Part shown: positions 16,731-22,981 of the stretch, piece after piece
How the letters are laid out: every line of letters starts with the position of its first letter
How positions within the stretch are numbered: position 1 is the first letter of the stretch
Translations under genes and position numbers: made by a program
NCBI GenBank assembly: GCA_002492335.1
Contig: DKYD01000003.1
Coordinates: 22,477 to 45,457, forward strand
Direction: 5' to 3'
Length of the DNA: 22,981 bases
From: Lachnospiraceae bacterium UBA7109
Lineage (GTDB): Bacteria > Bacillota > Clostridia > Lachnospirales > Lachnospiraceae
Notes under the pieces: model-generated
What the model was told of the DNA's origin: nothing
What the model saw: only the letters and a program-made list of their open reading frames with translations
Databases searched by the model: none

Positions 16731-17453
16731 TCATTCGTATAATGAATCTGTTCTATTTTTCTCTTTCTTTTTCTCAATCTTTTTCCATCCGGACAGAAGA
16801 AGCGCCGGAAGCAAAAGACCAATCAGAAAGAACACCCCGATCCGAACTGCCATATGCAGGAAAAATCCTTCCGGAAGCATACGAATCATATAATCCGTTG
16901 CCGGATCAAACAGCCACAGGTCATTCGTAAAAAATAATTTGTGAAACAAAGTAAAACAAGCGGTAAAATCAACTGCACAGCTGACTGCCACAAGAAGCGC
17001 ACATCCTCCAAACACAAGAAGCGCACGCATATACGCCTTCCAGAGAAGCTTAAAAAGCTCTGTTTTCAGGGATGCCAGTATCAGGGTCAGAATGACTGCT
17101 GCAAGAGCCAGCATATTCCGGAGCCTCAGCCCGCCAAGAAACAGCCCCCTCACATCCGCCATATGCAGCCTGTCCTGCTCATTAAAAAAATCCTGTTCCA
17201 CGCCGTCTACATTGGTAACAATTGACAGTTCTTCTTTCTCTCCGATCAGATATGCCATCATATACTCTGTCACATCCATTACATCCTCAAGCTTCATATC
17301 CAGGTCTTCTGTCACATGATATTTTTCATACATTTTTTCATAAAAGTGATATTCCTGATCACCATAAATCGCAACTTGAAAGCTGGTTAAAAGAACTGCC
17401 AGGACGATGCATATCATCGCTGCAACCGCAAGAATATTCTGAACCTTTTTCAT
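16731..17453 (-). CDS. TIGR01906/DUF1461 family integral membrane protein
   Basis: 240 residues with four predicted membrane segments at about 7-29, 110-128, 142-162 and 200-221. Between the first two lies an exposed loop with FNEQDRLHMADVRGLF; between the third and fourth lies FHKLFFTNDLWLFDP followed by MIRMLPEGFF, the conserved pattern of this uncharacterised family. A basic tail ends the protein in the cytosol. The function is unknown. GGAGG lies about 7 nt before ATG 17453; a longer reading from 17576 would overlap alaX by 98 nt and adds an unrelated hydrophilic stretch. It follows alaX by 25 nt and is probably cotranscribed with argS-alaX. Confidence 0.83.
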   Translation of the reverse strand: MKKVQNILAVAAMICIVLAVLLTSFQVAIYGDQEYHFYEKMYEKYHVTEDLDMKLEDVMDVTEYMMAYLIGEKEELSIVTNVDGVEQDFFNEQDRLHMADVRGLFLGGLRLRNMLALAAVILTLILASLKTELFKLLWKAYMRALLVFGGCALLVAVSCAVDFTACFTLFHKLFFTNDLWLFDPATDYMIRMLPEGFFLHMAVRIGVFFLIGLLLPALLLSGWKKIEKKKEKNRTDSLYE

Positions 17454-17478
17454 ACCTGCCTCCTCTGCAAAAGCCGCC

Positions 17479-18627
17479 CTACATGACACATATATCCCTG
17501 ATTTCCTCTTCCCTGCCCGTAAGCGACCCCTGTACCATTCCCGGTTTTCCGCCTCCACGTCCCTGAAAAGTTTCATTTAACTTCTTACAGAGCGGGCGCA
17601 CATCGATGACCGGACTTCCGATTACATACCGATACCCTTCTTTCTCTGTTCCGGCAAATACGGCGCACACCCTTGCTCCCCGTTCAAGAAGCAGATTCAT
17701 CAGTTCTCTCGGCTCATTTCCGGAAAGTTCACTCTCAAATACAGTAACAATCTCTTCGGATACATCAATCTCTTTTGCACGGCAGGAAAGAAGCTTCCGC
17801 TTAAGACCTGCAATCTGTCCCTTCAGAGAAGCCTGTTCTTCCTTCAAATGTTCTACGGCGTCTGCAATCTCATTTTCTTTCGCGCACAGAAGCGCCGAAA
17901 TTCTTTTTGCATTTTCTTCTTTTACCATGTAATCAGCAAGTGCACGGCTTCCTGCAAGCATCGTAATCCGTTCACCGCCTTTATAATTTACCATATCCAC
18001 CAGTTTTATCTGACCGATTTCTCCGGTCCTCTTTACGTGCGGGGCACAACATGCACAGCTGTCCACACCCGGGATATTTACAATACGTACCTGTCCTTCT
18101 ATCTCAATCTTACTGCGGTAATCAAGGCTCTTAATCTCCTCCTTTGTCGGATATACCACCTCAACATCCAGATTCTGACAAACAACCCGGTTCGCAAGAG
18201 TCTCAATCTCCCTTAGTTCTTCCTTCGTAACCGATCCGTCAAAATCCATCGTACAGTAATCACTTCCCAGGTGAAATCCCACATTATTATAACCAAACTT
18301 TCCATGTACCAGGCCGGAAACAATATGCTCTCCCGTATGCTGCTGCATACTTTCAAAGCGTTTCTCCCAGTCAAGCACTCCATGCACAGATTCTCCTACA
18401 GGCAACGGTTTATCGGTATCATGATAAATGACGTCATCCTTCTCCTGTACGTCCAGCACCCGTACATTTCCCAGCATTCCCGTATCTGCATACTGTCCGC
18501 CTCCTTCCGGAAAAAAGGCGGTTCTGTCAAGAACCACTTGATAGCCTTTCTCCGTCCTGAGACATGCGGTAACACTTGCATCAAATTCTTTTATATGGCT
18601 GTCTGTATAATACAACTTTTCCGTCAT
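17479..18627 (-). CDS. alaX: alanyl-tRNA editing protein, AlaX-L type with DHHA1 domain
   Basis: 382 residues. A free-standing editor that hydrolyses tRNA(Ala) mischarged with serine or glycine. The N-terminal barrel is AlaRS-like (TAFFPEGGGQYADTG at 36-50); the zinc/catalytic site has QQHTGEH (H97, H101) and CCAPH (C193, H197). A probable coiled coil (about 232-275) leads into a C-terminal DHHA1 domain with RGGGKPGMVQGS near the end, so this is the long type. No aminoacylation domain is present. The ATG is three nt after the argS stop, with GAGAGGAT inside the argS end, so the two are translated from one message. Confidence 0.9.
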   Translation of the reverse strand: MTEKLYYTDSHIKEFDASVTACLRTEKGYQVVLDRTAFFPEGGGQYADTGMLGNVRVLDVQEKDDVIYHDTDKPLPVGESVHGVLDWEKRFESMQQHTGEHIVSGLVHGKFGYNNVGFHLGSDYCTMDFDGSVTKEELREIETLANRVVCQNLDVEVVYPTKEEIKSLDYRSKIEIEGQVRIVNIPGVDSCACCAPHVKRTGEIGQIKLVDMVNYKGGERITMLAGSRALADYMVKEENAKRISALLCAKENEIADAVEHLKEEQASLKGQIAGLKRKLLSCRAKEIDVSEEIVTVFESELSGNEPRELMNLLLERGARVCAVFAGTEKEGYRYVIGSPVIDVRPLCKKLNETFQGRGGGKPGMVQGSLTGREEEIRDICVM

Positions 18628-18630
18628 TCT

Positions 18631-20397
18631 CTACATCCTCTCCGGCGCTTCAAATCCAAGCACATCAATACAGGCCTCCAGCACTTCCTTCACAAGGATC
18701 AGCAGTGCAATATAGCTTTTCTTCACTGCCTCATCCTCTTCCGTAAGGATTTTTGTCTCATGGTAAAAATGGTTAAATGCATTTGCCAGATCATAAATGT
18801 AAGCGCAGATCTTATGTGGCGCCAGTTCTTCATATGCATTTTCCATAATTTCATTATATTTTACGAGTTCCAGCATCAAAGCCTTTTCGCTGTCTCCTCC
18901 TGCACCGTCAATCAAAAGGTCGTTAAGCGAACCACCCTGTGCCGCGTATTTATTTAAAATAGACTTGATACGTACAATCGTATATAAAATATACGGGCCT
19001 GTATTTCCTTCAAAAGAAGTAAACCTGTCCACATCAAAGATATAATCCTTTGACGCCTGGTTCGACAAATCGCCGTACTTAATCGCCGCCATTCCTACAA
19101 GCTTCGCTGTCTCTTTCGCCTCTGCTTCCTCCACCGTACGGTTATCAGTAATCTTCTTATACATCTCCTCTTCAATCCCGGCAATCAGACGTTCCAGACG
19201 CATAACTCCGCCTTCTCTTGTCTTAAACGGTTTTCCGTCTTTCCCGTTCATCGTACCGAACCCCAAAAACTTAAGCTCCGTTTCTTTTGGAACAATCCCT
19301 GTTTTCTTTGCGGCACGAAATACCTGCACAAAGTGCAGCTCCTGACGTTTATCTACAACATAAACAATTTTATCCGGCTGATAATCTCTTTCCCTCTGTA
19401 CCAGAGTCGCAAGATCTGTCGTACCATAAAGCGACGCCCCGTCTGATTTTTGAATCATACAAGGCGGAATCTCCTTTGTATCCGTTTCCTCCTGCACGTC
19501 GATAACAAGCGCTCCCTCGTCAAGATGTGCATATCCTTCTGCCTTCAGCCGTTCAATCATATCCGGAATAAATGCCTGCGCATCAGCTTCTCCCTTCCAC
19601 AAATCGAAATCCACATTCAGATTTGCATAATTTTTCTTAAGGTCTGTAACCGATACATGCATAATATGATTCCAGATTGCAGTATATCCTCTGTGCCCGT
19701 TTTGAAGCAGGTAAGTCGCATGAAGCGCTTCCTTGCGATACGCCTCATCCTCTTTTGCTTTTGCACTGGCAGTCGGATAGATTTCCTCCAGCTCGCCGAT
19801 TGTAAACGGCGCTTCTTTCGGATATTCTCCTTCATATGCATCATCAAAATATGGAAGCTCAGGCTTGCGCTCCTTTAGTTCTGTAATAATCAATCCCATC
19901 TGATATCCCCAGTCTCCGAGATGGATGTCCCCCAGAACCGTATGTCCCATTTTTCTTGCAATTCTTTTGATACTCTCACCGATAATCGCAGAGCGCAGAT
20001 GCCCTACATGCAGCGGCTTTGCCACATTCGGCCCACCATAATCAATCACGATCATCTCCGGGTTTTCTGTCTTCCGGACGCCAAGCCGCTCATCTGCTTT
20101 CATTGCATTCAGATAAGAGGCAACGGCATCCACATCTGTCTTCAGGTTGATAAATCCCGGATTCACTGCCCGTGCCTCTGCAATATATTTACTGTCAGTA
20201 AGTTTCTCCACAACATCATTTGCAATCATAATCGGAGCCTTCCGATAAGTCTTTGCACCTGCCATTGCTCCATTACATTGATATTCACACAAATCCGGAC
20301 GGTTCGACAATGTTACACGTGCAAGAGCCTTGTCATACCCCGCGCCTTCAAATGCCGCCGCCAGTTCATCTGCAATCAAATCTATGATTTTCCTCAT
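18631..20397 (-). CDS. argS: arginyl-tRNA synthetase
   Basis: 588 residues, class I enzyme charging tRNA(Arg). The N-terminal domain (about 1-105) has the tRNA-recognition fold of ArgS. The HIGH motif appears as HVGH (130-133) within PLHVGHLRSAIIG. The KMSKS region is the degenerate ArgS form DGKPFKTREG. The anticodon-binding C-terminal domain ends with the family-typical GFEAPERM. ATG 20397 is preferred, with AAAGGA 8 nt upstream; a reading from 20430 adds eleven residues but lacks a ribosome site. First gene of the argS-alaX-DUF1461 unit and divergent from the hrb-like gene. Confidence 0.96.
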   Translation of the reverse strand: MRKIIDLIADELAAAFEGAGYDKALARVTLSNRPDLCEYQCNGAMAGAKTYRKAPIMIANDVVEKLTDSKYIAEARAVNPGFINLKTDVDAVASYLNAMKADERLGVRKTENPEMIVIDYGGPNVAKPLHVGHLRSAIIGESIKRIARKMGHTVLGDIHLGDWGYQMGLIITELKERKPELPYFDDAYEGEYPKEAPFTIGELEEIYPTASAKAKEDEAYRKEALHATYLLQNGHRGYTAIWNHIMHVSVTDLKKNYANLNVDFDLWKGEADAQAFIPDMIERLKAEGYAHLDEGALVIDVQEETDTKEIPPCMIQKSDGASLYGTTDLATLVQRERDYQPDKIVYVVDKRQELHFVQVFRAAKKTGIVPKETELKFLGFGTMNGKDGKPFKTREGGVMRLERLIAGIEEEMYKKITDNRTVEEAEAKETAKLVGMAAIKYGDLSNQASKDYIFDVDRFTSFEGNTGPYILYTIVRIKSILNKYAAQGGSLNDLLIDGAGGDSEKALMLELVKYNEIMENAYEELAPHKICAYIYDLANAFNHFYHETKILTEEDEAVKKSYIALLILVKEVLEACIDVLGFEAPERM

Positions 20398-20439
20398 AAC
20401 GCTCGTCCTTTCATCTATAATAGCTTTCATACTTAATGT

Positions 20440-20468
20440 ATTTTATCACAACACTTTCGCATCAACAA
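20440..20468 (-). promoter_or_regulatory. promoter of argS
   Basis: On the minus strand TTGTTG (20463-20468), a 17-nt spacer and TAAAAT (20440-20445) preceded by TGA, an extended -10. No T-box leader fits in the short space before argS. Confidence 0.6.
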
Positions 20469-20514
20469 CTAATTCTTTTAAACTCTTATTGCAAAAACAG
20501 CAAATACGTGGTAA

Positions 20515-20520
20515 TATAAT
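20515..20520 (+). promoter_or_regulatory. -10 box of the flavin reductase-rubredoxin gene
   Basis: Perfect TATAAT 38 nt before the ATG. The best -35 (TTGCAA at 20489) is 20 nt away, longer than usual, which would suit an activated or regulated promoter. Confidence 0.45.
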
Positions 20521-20522
20521 GG

Positions 20523-20540
20523 TAATAATTACTATTATTA
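20523..20540 (+). promoter_or_regulatory. candidate PerR/Fur-type operator
   Basis: A 7-4-7 inverted repeat, TAATAAT-TACT-ATTATTA, lies between the -10 box and the ribosome site. The A/T composition and arm sequence recall PerR and Fur boxes but the spacing differs from the 7-1-7 consensus. Its position would block transcription when bound. The assignment to PerR is an inference from the downstream oxygen-defence genes. Confidence 0.35.
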
Positions 20541-20557
20541 TAAAAGGAGGCTTTATT

Positions 20558-21196
20558 ATGAATAAAAATGTATTTCGGAATTTATCCTACGGAGTTTATG
20601 TCATATCTACGGCAGATGAAGAGCGCCCTACCGGATGTATTGCCAACAGCGCCATGCAGATCACATCGTCTCCGGCAACGATTGCGGTCAGCATAAATCA
20701 TGACAATTATACAAATTCCTGTATTGAAAAGAGCGGAAAATTTGCATTATCCATTCTATCGGAGCAATCCGATCCCGGAATTATCGGACAATTTGGGTTC
20801 CAGTCCGGCAAAGATGTGGACAAATTTGCTTCTATCAGGCATACAATGAAAGAAGGAATTGCTACTGTAGATGATTCCTGTGGATATATTGTCTGTAAAG
20901 TCATTGATAAAATGGAGACCTCGACTCACACCGTATTTCTCGGCGAAGTAATCGACGGAGATATTCGGGAGTCCGCCCCTGCCATGACTTATGCGTATTA
21001 TCACAATGTGGTAAAAGGAAAGAGTCCGAAAAATGCCCCAACTTATCTTCCTGATGAAGATGAAACAACCTCTGCAAAATGGACATGTAGTATCTGCGGT
21101 TACATTTATGACGGAGATATCCCATTTGAAGAGCTTCCGGATGATTATATCTGTCCGGTATGCAGGCAGCCAAAAGATAAATTTGTGCAGAAATAA
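20558..21196 (+). CDS. hrb: flavin reductase-like / rubredoxin fusion (high-molecular-weight rubredoxin)
   Basis: 212 residues. Residues 1-155 form an FMN-binding split-barrel flavin reductase domain (MNKNVFRNLSYGVYVIST, then PTGCIANSAMQITSSPATIA). Residues 174-212 are a rubredoxin with iron ligands C177, C180, C199 and C202. In Moorella this fusion (Hrb) feeds electrons from NAD(P)H to flavodiiron protein, which reduces oxygen or nitric oxide; the same role is inferred here, but no flavodiiron gene is in the window. The second knuckle reads CPVCR, where rubredoxins nearly always have CPxCG. The start is fixed by AAAGGAGG 7 nt upstream; the open frame extends far upstream but runs through the promoter. 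nfo follows after 22 nt. Confidence 0.93.
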   Translation: MNKNVFRNLSYGVYVISTADEERPTGCIANSAMQITSSPATIAVSINHDNYTNSCIEKSGKFALSILSEQSDPGIIGQFGFQSGKDVDKFASIRHTMKEGIATVDDSCGYIVCKVIDKMETSTHTVFLGEVIDGDIRESAPAMTYAYYHNVVKGKSPKNAPTYLPDEDETTSAKWTCSICGYIYDGDIPFEELPDDYICPVCRQPKDKFVQK

Positions 21197-21218
21197 AATA
21201 AATATATGAGGTGATATC

Positions 21219-22085
21219 ATGATTCAGCTGGGATCACACGTAAGCATGAGCGGCAAAGAGATGCTCTTAGGTTCTGCAAAAGAAGCTCATTCCTATGGGG
21301 CAAATACCTTTATGTTTTACACCGGAGCTCCGCAAAATACCAGGCGAAAGGAAATCTGTGAATTAAATATTGAACCGGCATGGGACTATATGAAAGAGCA
21401 TGGCATTGACAATATTGTTGTCCATGCCCCCTACATCATCAATCTGGGCAATACAATAAAGCCGGAAACATTTAAACTTGCAGTTGATTTTCTGCAGCTG
21501 GAAGTGCAAAGAAGTGAAGCGTGTAAAAGCCAGACGCTGATTCTTCATCCCGGCGCCCATGTCGGCGCAGGAAAAGATGCAGGAATCAGACAGATTATCA
21601 AAGGTTTAAATGAAGTTATCACAAAGGATATGAATCTTTCCATTGCACTGGAAACAATGGCGGGAAAAGGCTCGGAAATCGGACGCTCCTTTGAAGATCT
21701 GGCACGTATCTACGACGGAGTCACTTATAACGATAAGCTCCGCGTCTGCTTTGATACCTGCCACACGCATGACAGCGGTTATGATATTATTCACGATTTT
21801 GACGGTGTAATAGATTCCTTCGATCGGCTGCTTGGCAAAGACCAGATCGCAGTCTTCCACATCAATGACAGCAAAAACCCCCGTGGCGCAGCAAAAGACC
21901 GCCATGCCAATATCGGAAAAGGGGAAATCGGCTTCGATGCACTGCACTACATCGTACATCATCCGGACTTCGAACATGTACCGAAGATACTGGAAACACC
22001 CTATATCATACCGGATGGAGATAAGAAGAAGGCGTATCCTCCTTATAAAGAAGAAATTTCCATGCTTCGGGCGCAGACCCTGTAA
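21219..22085 (+). CDS. nfo: endonuclease IV (AP endonuclease)
   Basis: 288 residues, normal for the family. A TIM-barrel zinc enzyme of base-excision repair that cuts 5' to abasic sites. Signatures in order: LGSHVSMSG near the N-terminus, VVHAPYIINL, LILHPGAHVGAG, ALETMAGKG, CFDTCHTHDSGYD, FHINDSKNPRGAAKDRH and the final ETP, which together supply the trinuclear zinc ligands. AGGTGAT lies about 7 nt before the ATG. It is in line with the flavin reductase-rubredoxin gene, with no terminator between, so a shared transcript for oxygen damage response is likely. Confidence 0.97.
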   Translation: MIQLGSHVSMSGKEMLLGSAKEAHSYGANTFMFYTGAPQNTRRKEICELNIEPAWDYMKEHGIDNIVVHAPYIINLGNTIKPETFKLAVDFLQLEVQRSEACKSQTLILHPGAHVGAGKDAGIRQIIKGLNEVITKDMNLSIALETMAGKGSEIGRSFEDLARIYDGVTYNDKLRVCFDTCHTHDSGYDIIHDFDGVIDSFDRLLGKDQIAVFHINDSKNPRGAAKDRHANIGKGEIGFDALHYIVHHPDFEHVPKILETPYIIPDGDKKKAYPPYKEEISMLRAQTL

Positions 22086-22109
22086 AGGGTTCTGCGTCTT
22101 TTGTTTTTT
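22072..22109 (+). terminator. terminator after nfo
   Basis: CGCAGACCC (22072-22080) pairs with GGGTTCTGCG (22087-22096) with one bulged T, followed by TCTTTTGTTTTTT. The nfo stop codon (22083-22085) lies in the 6-nt loop, so the hairpin is built from the last codons of the gene. Confidence 0.88.
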
Positions 22110-22123
22110 AATAAATCTTAATA

Positions 22124-22152
22124 TTGACAAATTTATCATTTTGTCTTATTGT
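22124..22152 (+). promoter_or_regulatory. promoter of the GntR-ABC transporter operon
   Basis: Perfect TTGACA (22124-22129), a 17-nt spacer and TATTGT (22147-22152). The -10 is overlapped by the palindrome that starts at 22148. A second TATAAT at 22173 has no matching -35. Confidence 0.65.
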
Positions 22153-22171
22153 ATTATTTAGATAATACAAT
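22148..22171 (+). promoter_or_regulatory. palindromic operator, probably for the GntR/YtrA regulator
   Basis: A perfect 10-4-10 inverted repeat: ATTGTATTAT, spacer TTAG, ATAATACAAT. It covers the -10 box and ends 31 nt before the regulator's ATG, the usual place for an autoregulatory site of a YtrA-type repressor. It has no T tail, so it is not a terminator. Confidence 0.7.
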
Positions 22172-22202
22172 TTATAATATTCACAGGAAGGAAGGTGCAC
22201 AT

Positions 22203-22571
22203 ATGCCATCGAGTTTAGATAACGACCGCCCCATCTATCTGCAGCTTATGGAACGGATACGACTTGATATCATTGCAGGCGTATACAAGCCCGGTGACAA
22301 ACTGCCGTCCGTCAGAGACCTTGCACTCGACGCGGCCGTAAATCCCAATACCATGCAAAAGGCTTTATCCGAGCTGGAACGTGAAGGACTGGTATACTCA
22401 CAACGGACCAGCGGACGATTTATTACGGAGGACAAAAATATGCTAAAACAATTAAAAACAAACCTTGCAGAAGAACAAATCCGGCAATTTTTTGAAAAAA
22501 TGAAACAATTAGGATTTACAGGCAGCGAAACTCTTGCTCTGATCGAAAATGTTTTGAAGGAGGAAATGTAA
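22203..22571 (+). CDS. GntR-family transcriptional regulator, YtrA subfamily
   Basis: 122 residues. A winged helix-turn-helix (about 10-77) with PIYLQLMERIRLDIIAG, YKPGDKLPSVRDLA, NPNTMQKALSELEREGLV and the wing SGRFIT. The short C-terminal part (about 78-122) is mostly two helices with no ligand-binding domain, which is the YtrA subfamily. Such regulators normally repress an adjacent ABC transporter and often answer to cell-envelope antibiotics; the signal is unknown here. AAGGAAGG lies about 7 nt before ATG 22203; a longer reading from 22149 would begin inside the operator. The next gene starts one nt after its stop. Confidence 0.92.
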   Translation: MPSSLDNDRPIYLQLMERIRLDIIAGVYKPGDKLPSVRDLALDAAVNPNTMQKALSELEREGLVYSQRTSGRFITEDKNMLKQLKTNLAEEQIRQFFEKMKQLGFTGSETLALIENVLKEEM

Positions 22572-22572
22572 T

Positions 22573-22981
22573 ATGAATCCCGTTTTAGAATGTAAAGGGC
22601 TTTCCAAACAATATAAGAAAAACTTTTATGCACTCCACAATCTGGATCTTTCCCTGGAACCCGGTCAGATTGTCGGTCTTCTGGGACCAAATGGAAGCGG
22701 AAAGACAACCCTGATTAAATTAATCAACGATACATTAATTCCTACAAAAGGAAAAGTTTTGATCGATGGCAATGAGCCTGGTGTAGAAACGAAAAAAATT
22801 GTTTCCTATCTCCCGGAGCGCACTTATATCGACCCATCTATGAAAATAAGGGATGTTCTTGCATATTTTACAGACTTCTATGAAAATTTCGTGCCAGACC
22901 GTGCCAGACAAATGTTAAGTGATCTGGGAATTGATGAAAATGCAAGATTTAAAACTCTTTCGAAAGGGACAAAGGAAAAGG
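22573..22981 (+). CDS. ABC transporter ATP-binding protein, 5' part only
   Basis: 136 complete codons before the right edge of the window. MNPVLECKGLSKQYKKN opens a standard nucleotide-binding domain with Walker A GPNGSGKTT (38-46) and the start of the signature loop LSKGTKEK (129-136). The Q-loop region reads VSYLPERTYIDP (about 77-88), with Glu where Gln is usual, as occurs in some YtrB-like ATPases. GGAGG lies 9 nt before the ATG and the gene is one nt from the GntR regulator, so the two are coupled. The permease should follow outside the window; the substrate is unknown. Confidence 0.92.
   Translation, partial: MNPVLECKGLSKQYKKNFYALHNLDLSLEPGQIVGLLGPNGSGKTTLIKLINDTLIPTKGKVLIDGNEPGVETKKIVSYLPERTYIDPSMKIRDVLAYFTDFYENFVPDRARQMLSDLGIDENARFKTLSKGTKEK

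Noticed and set aside
20398..20514. T-box leader before argS
   Set aside because: The space from promoter to ATG is about 35 nt, far too short, and no T-box sequence is present.
20330..20557. Upstream extension of the flavin reductase-rubredoxin gene (76 more codons)
   Set aside because: It overlaps the argS start and its promoter, and AAAGGAGG points to ATG 20558, which also fits the family N-terminus.
21606..22139. 177-codon open frame on the minus strand
   Set aside because: Antisense to nfo and passing through its terminator; no family motif.

Overview
The window looks like a chromosomal segment of a Gram-positive anaerobe in the Clostridia, most likely family Lachnospiraceae. The basis is moderate GC with A/T-rich intergenic stretches, strong GGAGG ribosome sites, TTGACA/TATAAT promoters (several with an extended TGn -10), U-tailed hairpin terminators, and a typical gene set: electron-bifurcating Etf genes, a flavin reductase-rubredoxin fusion, an SLH-anchored glycosidase and a full-length clostridial PurL. 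No species can be named from sequence alone. I saw no rRNA, CRISPR array, transposase, integrase or phage gene.

Layout. 1-290 (-): start of an ABC-2 polysaccharide/teichoic-acid type exporter permease, cut by the window edge. 460-3187 (-): a two-component system, OmpR-type regulator followed by an overlapping membrane histidine kinase with its own promoter and terminator. 3340-4894 (-): ispF followed by a GNAT/Eis-like acetyltransferase, overlapping by 14 nt. 5037-5317 (+): promoter, tRNA-Val(UAC), elongator tRNA-Met(CAU) and terminator. 5341-8901 (+): an etfB, ferredoxin-fused etfA and GlcD-type FAD dehydrogenase operon, the signature of an electron-confurcating lactate dehydrogenase. 8934-11183 (-): a secreted GH43-like glycosidase with a FIVAR-like region and three SLH repeats. 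11299-12633 (-): NADP-type glutamate dehydrogenase gdhA. 12865-16632 (-): purL. 16731-20397 (-): argS, the alanyl-tRNA editing protein alaX and a TIGR01906/DUF1461 membrane protein, closely spaced. 20558-22085 (+): the Hrb-like flavin reductase-rubredoxin fusion, then endonuclease IV (nfo). 22203-22981 (+): a YtrA-type GntR regulator and the start of its ABC ATPase, behind a perfect palindromic operator.

How the genes work together. The Etf/dehydrogenase operon would couple oxidation of a 2-hydroxyacid such as lactate to NAD+ reduction at the expense of reduced ferredoxin. GdhA links 2-oxoglutarate and ammonium to glutamate. The hrb-nfo pair suggests oxygen/ROS defence joined to DNA base-damage repair, perhaps under a PerR/Fur-type site. 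The argS-alaX cluster joins tRNA charging with clearance of mischarged tRNA(Ala). The region is mostly core metabolism. I did not find a clear previously undescribed system. The most interesting points are the ferredoxin-Etf-dehydrogenase operon, the rubredoxin with an altered second knuckle, the Cys-rich tail of IspF, the 10-4-10 operator of the GntR gene and a possible leader peptide before the response regulator.
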